A DNA stretch of 64,000 bases from Magnetospirillum moscoviense (GTDB lineage Bacteria > Pseudomonadota > Alphaproteobacteria > Rhodospirillales > Magnetospirillaceae), in NCBI RefSeq assembly GCF_001650635.1, contig NZ_LWQU01000174.1, positions 1 to 64,000 on the forward strand, in the 5' to 3' direction. The translations under genes and the position numbers were made by a program. Numbering within the stretch: position 1 is the first letter of the stretch; each line of letters opens with the position of its first letter. Of this stretch, positions 42,972-51,951 are shown piece after piece. Under the pieces are notes generated by a model. The model saw only the letters and a program-made list of their open reading frames with translations, made no database searches and was not told where the DNA came from.

Positions 42972-45215
42972 ATGGCCGGTGACCGCAGGCGCCAGTTGCC
43001 GCGTTTGATGGTGTGGGCCCGAAAGGTCGGGCTGGCCCGTAAACTGGCCCTGCTGCTGGCCTTCACCACCGTACCGTCGGTCATCGCCACCTTCCTGGCC
43101 ATGACGGTGTCCGGCCCCGAGGTGCCCGACCCGCGGACCGTCCTTAGCCTGCTGGCGCTGGATGTCGCCTTGCTGCTGGGATTGGGCGTGCTGGTGGGGT
43201 TGCGCATCGTCTCGGTGTGGCGGGCCCATCGGCGCGGCACCACCGGCTCGCGCCTGCATTTGAAATTCGTCCTGCTGTTCTCGTTGGTGGCGCTGACGCC
43301 GGCGATCCTGGTGTCGGTCGGCTCGACGGTGTTTTTCCGCTATGGCGTCGAGGGGTGGTTCTCGGACCGGGTGCGGACCGCGCTGCAGGCCTCGCTGGCC
43401 GTCGCCAAGGCCTATCAGGAGGAACACCAGCAGATCATCGGCGGCGACGCCCTGGCCATGGCCAACGACATCAACCGCGAAGGGCCGATGCTGACCAGGT
43501 CGCTGCCACGCTTTTCCAATTTCGTCTCGACCCAGGCAGCCGTCCGCGGCCTGACCGAGGCCATCGTCTTCGACGCCCAGGGCAGGGTGCTGGCCAAATC
43601 CGGCCTGGCCTTCTCGATCGAATCGGGGCTGGATCAGATTCCGTTCTGGGCTTACGAAAAGGCCCGCTCGGGCGAGGTGGCGGTGCTGACCAGCGAGGAT
43701 GACGACCGCATCCGCGCCCTGGTGATGCTGCAAGGCTTCTTCAGTGAGACCTTCTTGTATGTCGGCCGTTTCGTCGATCCCAAGGTGATCGGTCACATGG
43801 AGCACACCTCGGCGGCGGTGGCCGAATACGAACGGCTGGAAGGCAAGCGCGAAGGGCTGGAACGCGCCTTCTCGCTGGTGTTCGCCGTGGTGGCGCTGTT
43901 GCTGCTGCTGGCCGCCGTGTGGGTCGGCCTGAGCATGGCCATGACGCTGGCGACGCCGATCGCCAAGCTGATCGATGCAGCCGAGAAGATTCGCGCCGGC
44001 GACCTGTCAATCCGGGTTGACGAGGATGCCGCCGACGAGGTCGGCACGCTGGCCCGCGCCTTCAACCGCATGACCGGCCAGCTGGACCAGCAGCGCCGCG
44101 AGCTGATCGAGGCTAACCGCGAACTGGACGAGCGCAGCCGTTTCACCGAAACCGTGCTGGCCGGCGTGTCGGCCGGCGTGATCGGTCTGGACCGCGAACA
44201 GCGCATCCATCTGCCCAACCGCTCGGCGTGCGAATTGCTGGGCCTGTCGTCGGAAGAGATGATCGGCCATCCCCTGGTCGATATGGTGCCCGAACTGGCC
44301 GACGCCATCGACGACATGCGCCGCCGGCCCGACCGTCTGGTCCATCACGAGGTGCGGCTGTCGCGCGCAGGCCGGGCCAGGACCTTGCTGGTGCGCGCCG
44401 CCGCCGAGCGCCTTGAGGGCGAAACCATCGGCTATGTCGTCACCTTCGACGACATCACCGAGCTGGTCTCGGCCCAACGCAAGGCCGCCTGGGCCGACGT
44501 CGCCCGGCGCATCGCCCATGAAATCAAGAATCCGCTGACCCCGATCCAATTGTCGGCCGAGCGGCTGAAACGCAAATATCTGAAGGAAATTCAAAGCGAT
44601 CCGGACACCTATGTAACCTTGATCGAAACCATCGTCCGTCAGGTCGGCGACATCGGCCGCATGGTCGATGAATTCTCGTCCTTCGCCCGCATGCCGGCCC
44701 CGCAGATGAAGCCCGAGAACCTGTCGGCCATCTGCCGCGAATCGCTGTTCCTGCAAAAGACCGGATATCCCGAGGTCACGTTCACCGGCCACATTCCCGA
44801 TCATCCGGTGACCTTGTTCTGTGACGCCCGCCTGATGGGCCAAGCCCTGACCAACCTGTTGAAGAACGCGGTCGAGGCGATCGCCGGCCGGGAAGGCGAC
44901 GATCTGCCGCCCGGCCAGGTGTCGCTGGTGCTGACCGAGGACGCGACCGGCGCCATTCGCGTCGAGGTAACCGACAACGGCAAGGGATTGCCGGCGGAAA
45001 ACCGCGAAAGATTGACCGAGCCCTATGTCACGACGCGGAGCAAGGGCACGGGATTAGGTCTTGCCATCGTCAAGAAAATCGTGGAAGACCATGAAGGTGA
45101 CCTTTATCTGGAGGACGCCCCCTCAGGCGGGGCCCGCATCGGCATGGCGTTCCGCCACACCGAGTCGCAAGCGGCCTCCGCGTCTGCCGACATGACGGTT
45201 GAAAATGGCGCATGA
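42972..45215 (+). CDS. ntrY: Membrane sensor kinase NtrY
   Basis: The 747-residue kinase forms the second nitrogen/redox-related pair with NtrX. Two N-terminal helices (about 22-75) and a third (about 95-120, LLFSLVALTPAILVSVGSTV) precede a periplasmic loop of about 170 residues. A fourth helix (about 295-318) leads to HAMP (TPIAKLIDAAEKIRAGDLSI), PAS (about 380-500) and HisKA with His516 (RRIAHEIKNPLTPIQLSAERL). The ATPase has NLLKNAVEAI, DNGKGLPAENRER and GTGLGLAIVKKIVEDHEG. This is the standard NtrY architecture. Its end overlaps the start of ntrX by about 11 bases. Confidence 0.95.
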   Translation: MAGDRRRQLPRLMVWARKVGLARKLALLLAFTTVPSVIATFLAMTVSGPEVPDPRTVLSLLALDVALLLGLGVLVGLRIVSVWRAHRRGTTGSRLHLKFVLLFSLVALTPAILVSVGSTVFFRYGVEGWFSDRVRTALQASLAVAKAYQEEHQQIIGGDALAMANDINREGPMLTRSLPRFSNFVSTQAAVRGLTEAIVFDAQGRVLAKSGLAFSIESGLDQIPFWAYEKARSGEVAVLTSEDDDRIRALVMLQGFFSETFLYVGRFVDPKVIGHMEHTSAAVAEYERLEGKREGLERAFSLVFAVVALLLLLAAVWVGLSMAMTLATPIAKLIDAAEKIRAGDLSIRVDEDAADEVGTLARAFNRMTGQLDQQRRELIEANRELDERSRFTETVLAGVSAGVIGLDREQRIHLPNRSACELLGLSSEEMIGHPLVDMVPELADAIDDMRRRPDRLVHHEVRLSRAGRARTLLVRAAAERLEGETIGYVVTFDDITELVSAQRKAAWADVARRIAHEIKNPLTPIQLSAERLKRKYLKEIQSDPDTYVTLIETIVRQVGDIGRMVDEFSSFARMPAPQMKPENLSAICRESLFLQKTGYPEVTFTGHIPDHPVTLFCDARLMGQALTNLLKNAVEAIAGREGDDLPPGQVSLVLTEDATGAIRVEVTDNGKGLPAENRERLTEPYVTTRSKGTGLGLAIVKKIVEDHEGDLYLEDAPSGGARIGMAFRHTESQAASASADMTVENGA

Positions 45216-46608
45216 CATTCTGATCGTCGACGACGAGGCCGACATCCGGGCCTTGATCGCCGGAATTCTGGAAGACGAAGGCTATTCCACGCGTGAGGCC
45301 GCCCATTCCGATGCGGCGCTCGAAGCCGTGCGGACGCGCCGTCCCAGCCTGATCATCCAGGATATCTGGCTGCAGGGCTCGAAGCTCGACGGCCTGGGCA
45401 TCCTCGAGGCGGTCAAGGCCGAGCACCCCGACGTGCCGATGGTGATGATTTCCGGCCACGGCACCATCGAGACGGCGGTCGAGGCCATCCACAAGGGCGC
45501 CTACGACTTCATCGAGAAGCCGTTCAAGACCGACCGTCTGCTGATCATCATCGAGCGCGCCATCGAGGCCGCCCGCCTGCGCCGCGAGAACCAGGAACTG
45601 CGCCTGCGCATCGGCGGCGCCACCGCCGTCGGCGACATGGTCGGCGTGTCGGCCTATGTCCAGCAGATCCGCCAGATCATCGAAAAGGCGGCGCCGACCA
45701 ATTCGCGCGTGCTGATCACCGGCCCGGCCGGTTCGGGCAAGGAAGTGGTGGCCCGCATCGTTCACGCCCATTCCAAGCGGGCCGACGCGCCCTTCGTGGT
45801 GCTGAACTGCGCCGCCATGCACCCCGACCGCATGGAAATCGAGCTGTTCGGCTCGGAACACGGCCATGACGGCCATGATGGCCAACGCAAGGTCGGCACC
45901 TTCGAACAGGCCCATGGCGGCACGCTGCTGCTGGACGAAGTGGCCGACATGCCGCTGGAAACCCAGGGCAAGATCGTCCGCGTCCTGCAGGACCAGACGT
46001 TCGAACGGGTCGGCGGCACCAAGCGGGTCGAGGTCGATGTCCGCGTCATCGCCACCACCAACCGCGACCTGCAATCGGAAATGACCGCCGGCCGTTTCCG
46101 CGAGGATCTGTTCTATCGCCTGAACGTCGTGCCGATGCGAGTGCCGGCGCTTCGCGACCGCAAGGAAGACATCCCCCATCTGGCGCGCCATTTCATGTTC
46201 CTGGCGGCCCAGGCCGCCGGCGTGCAGCCGCGCACATTGGGCGAGGACGCGCTGGCGGCGCTGCAGGCCTATGACTGGCCGGGCAATGTGCGCCAACTGC
46301 GCAATGTGATGGATTGGCTGTTGATCATGGCCCCGGGCGAGCAGTCCGAGGCGGTGCGCGCCGACATGCTGCCCAGCGAAATCGGCGCCATCACGCCGGT
46401 AGTGCTGCGCTGGGAGAAGTCGGGCGAAATCATGACGTTGCCACTGCGCGAGGCCCGCGAACTGTTCGAGCGGGAATATCTGCTGGCCCAGGTCAACCGT
46501 TTCGCCGGCAACATCTCGCGCACGGCCGCCTTCGTCGGCATGGAGCGGTCGGCGTTGCATCGCAAGCTCAAGCTTCTGGGCGTCAACACCGACGACAAGG
46601 CACGTTAG
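45205..46608 (+). CDS. ntrX: Response regulator NtrX
   Basis: The 467-residue NtrC-family regulator pairs with NtrY. The receiver has acceptor Asp53 (IIQDIWLQGSKLDG). The AAA+ domain keeps Walker A (ITGPAGSGKEVVA) and GGTLLLDEVADMP but lacks the GAFTGA sigma-54 loop; the equivalent stretch is FGSEHGHDGHDGQRKVGTFE (about 213-232). The Fis-type HTH is present (GNISRTAAFVGMERSALHRKL). Loss of GAFTGA is known for alphaproteobacterial NtrX and implies a sigma-54-independent mode. The ATG at 45205 is preferred over a TTG two codons earlier. Confidence 0.94.
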   Translation: MAHDILIVDDEADIRALIAGILEDEGYSTREAAHSDAALEAVRTRRPSLIIQDIWLQGSKLDGLGILEAVKAEHPDVPMVMISGHGTIETAVEAIHKGAYDFIEKPFKTDRLLIIIERAIEAARLRRENQELRLRIGGATAVGDMVGVSAYVQQIRQIIEKAAPTNSRVLITGPAGSGKEVVARIVHAHSKRADAPFVVLNCAAMHPDRMEIELFGSEHGHDGHDGQRKVGTFEQAHGGTLLLDEVADMPLETQGKIVRVLQDQTFERVGGTKRVEVDVRVIATTNRDLQSEMTAGRFREDLFYRLNVVPMRVPALRDRKEDIPHLARHFMFLAAQAAGVQPRTLGEDALAALQAYDWPGNVRQLRNVMDWLLIMAPGEQSEAVRADMLPSEIGAITPVVLRWEKSGEIMTLPLREARELFEREYLLAQVNRFAGNISRTAAFVGMERSALHRKLKLLGVNTDDKAR

Positions 46609-46641
46609 AAGCGTGGCTGCGTCGGTCCAAAGGGGGCAGGG

Positions 46642-48018
46642 ATGAAGGTCATCGTTTGCGGCGCCGGCCAAGTCGGCTTCAACATCGCCCATTACCTGGC
46701 CGGGGAAAGCAACGACGTCACCGTCATCGACCAGCGCCCCGATCTGATCCGCAAGATCACCGATACCCTGGACGTCCAGGCGATCCTTGGCCACGCCTCG
46801 CATCCGTCGGTGCTGGAACAGGCCGGCGCCGGCGACGCCGACATGATCATCGCGGTGACCCACGCCGACGAGGTCAACATGGTGGCCTGCCAAGTGGCGC
46901 ACTCGCTGTTCAACGTGCCGACCAAGATCGCCCGCGTGCGCGCCCAGACCTATTTGCAGCCGATGTGGTCGACGCTGTTCACCCGCGATCACATGCCGAT
47001 CGACGTCATCATCAGCCCCGAGATCGAGGTGGCCCGCGCCATCACCCGACGGCTGGAAGTGCCGGGCGCCATCGACGTCATCCCCATGGCCGGCGACAAG
47101 GTCCGCCTGATCGGGGTGCGGTGCGATCTGCAGACGCCGCTGATCAACACGCCGCTGCGTCAATTGACGGTTCTGTTCCCCGATCTCAACATCGTGGTGG
47201 TCGGCATCGTCCGTGACGGCCGCGCCATCGTGCCCAGCCCGGAAGACCAGATGCTGGACGGCGACGAGGTCTATTTCGTCGTCGACACCTTGCATGTGCC
47301 GCGCGCTTTGTCGGCCTTCGGCCGCGAGGACCAGGAAGCCCGCCGGATCATCATCTTCGGCGGCGGCAATGTCGGCCTGTTCCTGGCCCAGCAATTGGAA
47401 GAGGAATTCCCGGCGGCATCGATCAAGGTCATCGAGGCCGACAAGGAACGCGCCGAGTTCGTCGCCAAAAGCCTGAACCGCGCCGTGGTGCTGAATGGCG
47501 ACGTGCTGGACCCGGAAATCCTCAACGAGGCCGGGGTCTCCCACGCCGAGGCAGTGGTGTCGGCCACCAATGACGACGAAACCAACATCCTGGCCTCGCT
47601 GCTGGCCAAGCGCTACGGCGCCCGGCGCTCGATGACGCTGATCAACAAGACCACCTATTCGGCGCTGATGGGGCCGTTGGGCATCGACGTGGTGGTATCG
47701 CCCCGGACCATCACGGTATCGAACATCCTGCAGCATGTCCGCCGTGGCCGTATCCACGCCGTCCATTCCCTGCACGAAGGCTTCGGCGAACTGATCGAGG
47801 CCGACGCGCTCGAGACCTCAAGCCTGGTGGGAAAGCCGCTCAAGGAAGTCAAGCTGCCGACCGGCGTGCTGTTGGGCGCGGTGGTGCGGGGCGGAACGGT
47901 GATCAGCCCGCGCGGCAACACCATCATCCAATCCGGCGACCGTGTCGTCCTGTTCGCCGCCGCCGAATCCGTCAAGAAGGTCGAGAAGATGTTCTCGGTC
48001 CGGCTGGAGTATTTCTGA
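46642..48018 (+). CDS. trkA: Trk potassium-uptake regulatory subunit TrkA
   Basis: The 458-residue cytoplasmic protein binds NAD(H)/nucleotides and gates a TrkH/TrkG channel. It has two tandem RCK units: the first nucleotide-binding fold opens MKVIVCGAGQVGFNIAHYLAG. A TrkA-C domain follows (about 145-225). The second fold has RRIIIFGGGNVGLFLAQQLEEEFP (about 233-256) and a second TrkA-C domain runs to the end. No TrkH gene is in the window. trkA directly after ntrX is a common alphaproteobacterial order. A GGGGCAGGG region precedes the ATG. Confidence 0.96.
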   Translation: MKVIVCGAGQVGFNIAHYLAGESNDVTVIDQRPDLIRKITDTLDVQAILGHASHPSVLEQAGAGDADMIIAVTHADEVNMVACQVAHSLFNVPTKIARVRAQTYLQPMWSTLFTRDHMPIDVIISPEIEVARAITRRLEVPGAIDVIPMAGDKVRLIGVRCDLQTPLINTPLRQLTVLFPDLNIVVVGIVRDGRAIVPSPEDQMLDGDEVYFVVDTLHVPRALSAFGREDQEARRIIIFGGGNVGLFLAQQLEEEFPAASIKVIEADKERAEFVAKSLNRAVVLNGDVLDPEILNEAGVSHAEAVVSATNDDETNILASLLAKRYGARRSMTLINKTTYSALMGPLGIDVVVSPRTITVSNILQHVRRGRIHAVHSLHEGFGELIEADALETSSLVGKPLKEVKLPTGVLLGAVVRGGTVISPRGNTIIQSGDRVVLFAAAESVKKVEKMFSVRLEYF

Positions 48019-48867
48019 TTGTCCCGCGTCAGCTATGTCAACGGCCGCTATGTGCCGCACGACCAGGCGGTGGTCCATGTTGAAGACCGCGGCTTCCAGT
48101 TCGCCGACGGCGTCTATGAGGTTCTTCCCCTGGTCTCCGGCCGCATCTGCCATCTCGATCAGCATCTTGATCGCCTGGGCCGGTCGCTGGGCGCCCTGGC
48201 CATCGCCAGGCCGGTGCCGCGCCGGGTTCTGCCGATTCTGTTGGCCGAAGTGGTGCGCCGCAATCGTTTGGCCGACGGCCTGGCCTATATCCAGGTGACG
48301 CGCGGGCCGGCGGCTCGCAACCACCAATTCCCGGTGGCGGCGGTGCCCAGCCTGATCATCTCGGTGTGGCCGACCAAGGCGGTGACCGCCCACCAGCTGG
48401 AAAACGGCGTGGCGGTGGTGACCCGGCCCGACCAGCGCTGGAAGCGCCCCGACATCAAGAGCGTCGGCCTGCTGCCCAATGCCCTGGCCCGACAATCGGC
48501 CAAGGAAGCCGGCGCCGTCGAGGCCTGGATGGTCGATGACAGGGGCATGATCACCGAGGGCGCGGCCACCAACGCCTTCATCGTCGCCCGCGATGGCGCG
48601 CTGCTGACTCATCCGGCCGACCAGCGCATCCTGGCCGGCATCACCCGGGGAAACGTGATCGCCTTGGCCCGCGCCGCCGGCATCGAGGTCGGCGAGCGCC
48701 CCTTCACGCTCGAGGAACTGAAGAATGCCCGCGAGGCCTTCATGACCGGCTCCACCATTACCGTGCTGCCGGTGACCAAGATCGACGGCCAGCCGGTCGG
48801 CGACGGCAAGCCTGGGCCGATCACCCTGCGGCTGCGCGCCCTTTACGCCGAGCTGCGGCGATCGTGA
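48019..48867 (+). CDS. dat: D-amino-acid aminotransferase (class IV PLP enzyme)
   Basis: The 282-residue protein is a fold-type IV aminotransferase. The PLP lysine is Lys147 (PDIKSVGLLPNAL), and the cofactor-anchoring ITEGAATNAF follows (about 174-183). FQFADGVYEVLPLVSGRICHLDQHLDRL near the N-terminus is typical of D-alanine aminotransferase, which makes D-amino acids such as D-glutamate for the cell wall. Branched-chain aminotransferases share the fold, so the exact substrate is inferred. The first codon is TTG, immediately after the trkA stop. Its end overlaps the following HAD gene. Confidence 0.9.
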   Translation: MSRVSYVNGRYVPHDQAVVHVEDRGFQFADGVYEVLPLVSGRICHLDQHLDRLGRSLGALAIARPVPRRVLPILLAEVVRRNRLADGLAYIQVTRGPAARNHQFPVAAVPSLIISVWPTKAVTAHQLENGVAVVTRPDQRWKRPDIKSVGLLPNALARQSAKEAGAVEAWMVDDRGMITEGAATNAFIVARDGALLTHPADQRILAGITRGNVIALARAAGIEVGERPFTLEELKNAREAFMTGSTITVLPVTKIDGQPVGDGKPGPITLRLRALYAELRRS

Positions 48868-49535
48868 CCGTTCGACCGCGCGCCATTCTGTTCGACTGGG
48901 ACAACACGCTGGTCGATTCCTGGCTGTGCATCCAGGAGGCCTATAACCGCACCTTCCGCCATTTCGGCATGGGGCAATGGAGCCTGGACGAGACCCGGGC
49001 CAACGTCGCCCGGTCGCTGCGCGACACCTTCCCGGAAATGTTCGGCGAGCGCTGGCTCGAGGCCAAGGACGTCTTCTATCAAAGCTTCGAGGCCATCCAC
49101 CTGTCGCATTTGCGCCCCTTGCCCGGGGCCCAGGACATGCTGGAGGATTTGCGGGCGAGGGGGATCTATCTGGCGGTGGTCAGCAACAAGCGCGGCCAGT
49201 ATCTGCGCCAGGAAGCCGAGCTGCTGGGATGGGCCGGCTTTTTCGGAGCGCTGGTCGGCGCCGCCGACGCCGCTCAAGACAAGCCGGCCGCCGCACCGGT
49301 CCATCTGGCGCTCCGTTCGGCGCCGGTGGCCGCCGGCCCCGACGTGTGGTTCGCGGGCGATGCCGGCGTTGACCTGGAATGTGCCGTCAATGCCGGCTGC
49401 GTTCCGGTGCTGATTCGCCCCCAACCTCCCCAACCGGGTGAGTTCGCGTCCCACCCGCCCCGATATTATTTGGAAAATTGCCAGAGTATGACCGCGCTTA
49501 TGGCCGAACTATGGGTTCCCAACGCCCCGATTTGA
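48864..49535 (+). CDS. HAD-superfamily phosphatase (subfamily IA, Gph-like)
   Basis: The 223-residue hydrolase begins with a GTG overlapping the aminotransferase stop. HAD motif I is [12 protein letters not shown], with nucleophile Asp11 and general acid Asp13. A helical cap follows (about 20-85), then motif II (VVSNK, Ser-Asn) and motif IV ([17 protein letters not shown]). It resembles phosphoglycolate phosphatase, but substrates in this group vary widely. It lies inside the ntr-hfq operon, 83 bases before hfq. Confidence 0.87.
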   Translation: MTVRPRAILFDWDNTLVDSWLCIQEAYNRTFRHFGMGQWSLDETRANVARSLRDTFPEMFGERWLEAKDVFYQSFEAIHLSHLRPLPGAQDMLEDLRARGIYLAVVSNKRGQYLRQEAELLGWAGFFGALVGAADAAQDKPAAAPVHLALRSAPVAAGPDVWFAGDAGVDLECAVNAGCVPVLIRPQPPQPGEFASHPPRYYLENCQSMTALMAELWVPNAPI

Positions 49536-49560
49536 TGGTAACTCCAAGGCAACAGGGGAG

Positions 49561-49583
49561 CTTCATCGCCAATGCGGATGAAG
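49561..49583 (+). promoter_or_regulatory. Hairpin in the hfq leader
   Basis: CTTCATC (49561-49567) pairs perfectly with GATGAAG (49577-49583) around a 9-base loop, 35 bases before the hfq ATG. No T run follows. It could be an RNA element acting on hfq translation or an mRNA end/processing site after the HAD gene. Hfq is autoregulated at its own leader in other bacteria; a similar role here is inference. Confidence 0.35.
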
Positions 49584-49618
49584 ACTCTACTCGGGCAATA
49601 AGAACGGAATTAAAGACG

Positions 49619-49873
49619 ATGTCCGCCGAAAAATCTCAGAACGTCCAGGATGTGTTTCTCAATCACATCCGCAAGAACAAGACCCCCGTCACCGTCTTTC
49701 TGGTCAACGGTGTGAAGCTTCAGGGGATCGTGACCTGGTTCGACAACTTTTCGGTGTTGCTGCGCCGCGATGGTCACACTCAGCTGGTGTACAAGCACGC
49801 CATCTCCACGGTGATGCCGTCGACGCCGATCCAGCTGTTCGAGCCGCAGTCCAAGGAAGGCGGCGAGGAATAG
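49619..49873 (+). CDS. hfq: RNA chaperone Hfq
   Basis: The 84-residue Sm-like protein assembles as a hexamer and matches small RNAs with mRNAs; in nitrogen-fixing alphaproteobacteria it also affects nif regulation. Sm1 is [20 protein letters not shown]...[18 protein letters not shown], and Sm2 contains [12 protein letters not shown]. The short C-terminal tail is typical of alphaproteobacteria. The ATG at 49619 begins [11 protein letters not shown]; an in-frame upstream extension reaching 49478 has no family similarity and overlaps the HAD gene. hflX starts directly after the stop. Confidence 0.98.
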   Translation: MSAEKSQNVQDVFLNHIRKNKTPVTVFLVNGVKLQGIVTWFDNFSVLLRRDGHTQLVYKHAISTVMPSTPIQLFEPQSKEGGEE

Positions 49874-51193
49874 GTGCCAGGCGAACAGGCCGACAAGCCC
49901 GGTTCGACCCGCCCGCGTGCCATGGTCGTCCACCCGGCCCTCAAGGCCGGGGAGGGCGGTTGTCGCTCGCCAGAGGGGCGGCTGGCCGAGGCTGTCGGCC
50001 TGGCGCAGGCCATCGATCTCGATATCGTTGCCGCCGAATGGGTGGCGGTCAACAAACGCCGCCCGGCGACCTTGATCGGCAAGGGCGCGGTCGAGCGCCT
50101 GGCTGTATTGGTCGAAGAACAGGCGATTGCCGTCGCGGTGATCGACGGCCACCTGACCCCGGTGCAGCAGCGCAATCTGGAAAAGGCGTGGTCGTGCAAG
50201 GTCATCGACCGCACCGGCCTGATCCTGGAAATTTTCGGCGCCCGTGCCCGCACCCGTGAAGGCACGCTTCAGGTCGAGCTGGCTGCGCTTTCCTATCAGC
50301 GCTCGCGGCTGGTGCGGTCGTGGACCCACCTGGAACGTCAGCGCGGCGGCTTCGGCTTCCTGGGCGGCCCCGGCGAGACCCAGATCGAGGCCGACCGCCG
50401 CATGATCGGCGACCGCATCGTCAAGCTGAAGCGCGAGCTGGAAGAGGTCAAGCGCACCCGCGAGCTGCATCGCCACGCCCGCCGCCGGGTTCCCTATCCG
50501 ATCATCGCCCTGGTCGGCTACACCAATGCCGGCAAGTCGACTTTGTTCAACACCCTGACCCGGTCCGAGGTGCTGGCCAAGGACATGCTGTTCGCCACCC
50601 TGGACCCGACCATGCGCGGCCTGGTGCTGCCCTCGGGGCGCCGGGTGATCCTGTCGGACACCGTGGGCTTCGTGTCGGACCTGCCGCACGAGCTGGTGGC
50701 CGCCTTCCGCGCCACCCTGGAAGAGGTGCTGGAAGCCGACATCGTCGTCCATGTCCGCGACATCTCGCACCCCGACACCGAGGCCCAGGCCGCCGATGTC
50801 GAGACGGTGCTGAAGGAACTGGGCCTGGCCGAGGTGGTCGATCGCGGCCTGGTCGAAGTGCTGAACAAGATCGATTGCCTGCCCGAGGCCGAGCGCCTGG
50901 AATGCCGCAATCAGGCCGAGCGGCGCCCCGATTGCCTGGCCCTGTCCGCCCTGACCGGCGACGGTGTCGAAACCTTGCTGGCCCATCTGGACTCGCGATT
51001 GTCGCACGGCCAGGAGACCATCGAGGCCGAGGTGGCGCTGGCCGACGGTGCCGGCATCGCCTGGCTGTACCGCCACGGCGACGTCACCGCCCGCATCGAT
51101 GACGACCACGTCGCCCGCCTGACCGTCCGTCTGGACCCGGCCAACGCCGAGCGTTATCGTCAGCGTCTCGCCAAGAAGAGCAAGAATCCATGA
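49874..51193 (+). CDS. hflX: GTPase HflX
   Basis: The 439-residue ribosome-associated GTPase splits or rescues stalled 70S ribosomes, especially under heat stress. The N-terminal HflX domain has RPATLIGKGAVERLA, LEIFGARARTREGTLQVELA and QRGGFGFLGGPGETQIEADR, followed by a coiled-coil helix pair. The G domain has G1 GYTNAGKSTL, G3 DTVGFVSDLPHELV and G4 NKID. The GTG start follows the hfq stop directly, preceded by GAGGA. hfq-hflX is a classic gene pair. Its end overlaps the next gene (ATGA). Confidence 0.96.
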   Translation: MPGEQADKPGSTRPRAMVVHPALKAGEGGCRSPEGRLAEAVGLAQAIDLDIVAAEWVAVNKRRPATLIGKGAVERLAVLVEEQAIAVAVIDGHLTPVQQRNLEKAWSCKVIDRTGLILEIFGARARTREGTLQVELAALSYQRSRLVRSWTHLERQRGGFGFLGGPGETQIEADRRMIGDRIVKLKRELEEVKRTRELHRHARRRVPYPIIALVGYTNAGKSTLFNTLTRSEVLAKDMLFATLDPTMRGLVLPSGRRVILSDTVGFVSDLPHELVAAFRATLEEVLEADIVVHVRDISHPDTEAQAADVETVLKELGLAEVVDRGLVEVLNKIDCLPEAERLECRNQAERRPDCLALSALTGDGVETLLAHLDSRLSHGQETIEAEVALADGAGIAWLYRHGDVTARIDDDHVARLTVRLDPANAERYRQRLAKKSKNP

Positions 51194-51951
51194 TCGACGT
51201 CGCCCGGGTCACCGCCATCATCCGTGAGGTCGCCGAGGCCGAGATCCTGCCGCGCTTCAAGAATCTGCGCCGCGACCAGATCCGCGAGAAGAAGCCGAAC
51301 CAACTGGTCACCGAGGCCGACACCGAGGCGGAGCGCGCCCTTGCCCCCCGCCTGCGCGAATTGGCGGACGGCGTGGTGGTCGGCGAGGAAGGGGTCGAAA
51401 GCGATCCCACGGTGCTGAGCGCGCTGGAACGATCCGGCGTGGTGTGGGTGATCGATCCGGTCGATGGCACCGCCAATTTCGCCAACAACAATCCCCGTTT
51501 CGCGGTGATCGTCGCCCTGGTGGTGGACGGAATCACCCAGATCGGCTGGATCCATGATCCGGTCCCCAACCTGACCGTGGTCGCCGAGCGCGGGCAGGGG
51601 GCGTGGCGCGACGGCACCCGCCTGAAGGTCGCGGCCGAAGTGCCGCTGGCCCAGATGACCGGCTCGGTCAAGAAGCGGGGCCGCGTCGCCGATCAGGTGC
51701 TGCATGTGGCCCGGCGCGGCAGTGCCGCCCACGATTACCTGGACCTGGCCGCCGGGCGGCAGCATTTCGTCCATTTCCGCCGGCTGATGCCATGGGACCA
51801 CGCCGCCGGCGTGCTGATCCATCAGGAAGCCGGCGGTTCCGCCCGCCTGTTGAATGGCCAGGATTACCGGCCGGTGCTCAACGTCGAAGGTCAGCTGCTG
51901 CTGACGCCAGGCGAAAAAAGCTGGCAGGACATCGCCGCGCTGATGGATTGA
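51190..51951 (+). CDS. Inositol-monophosphatase-family phosphatase
   Basis: The 253-residue Mg-dependent phosphatase has metal-ligand motifs GEEG (about 69-72), WVIDPVDGTANF (about 90-101) and the late MPWDHAAGVLIHQEAGG (WD metal Asp, about 199). It is of the SuhB/CysQ/histidinol-phosphatase type; which sugar or nucleotide phosphate it uses cannot be read from sequence. It overlaps hflX by four bases, so it ends the superoperon that begins at dusB. The SDR gene follows convergently with no gap. Confidence 0.88.
   Translation: MIDVARVTAIIREVAEAEILPRFKNLRRDQIREKKPNQLVTEADTEAERALAPRLRELADGVVVGEEGVESDPTVLSALERSGVVWVIDPVDGTANFANNNPRFAVIVALVVDGITQIGWIHDPVPNLTVVAERGQGAWRDGTRLKVAAEVPLAQMTGSVKKRGRVADQVLHVARRGSAAHDYLDLAAGRQHFVHFRRLMPWDHAAGVLIHQEAGGSARLLNGQDYRPVLNVEGQLLLTPGEKSWQDIAALMD

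Noticed and set aside
40374-43805. A 1143-codon open frame on the minus strand
   Set aside because: It lies antisense to ntrB, ntrC and the start of ntrY, all with complete motifs; its composition is that of a shadow frame.
45070-47775. A 901-codon open frame on the minus strand
   Set aside because: It is antisense to ntrX and trkA and shows no domain.
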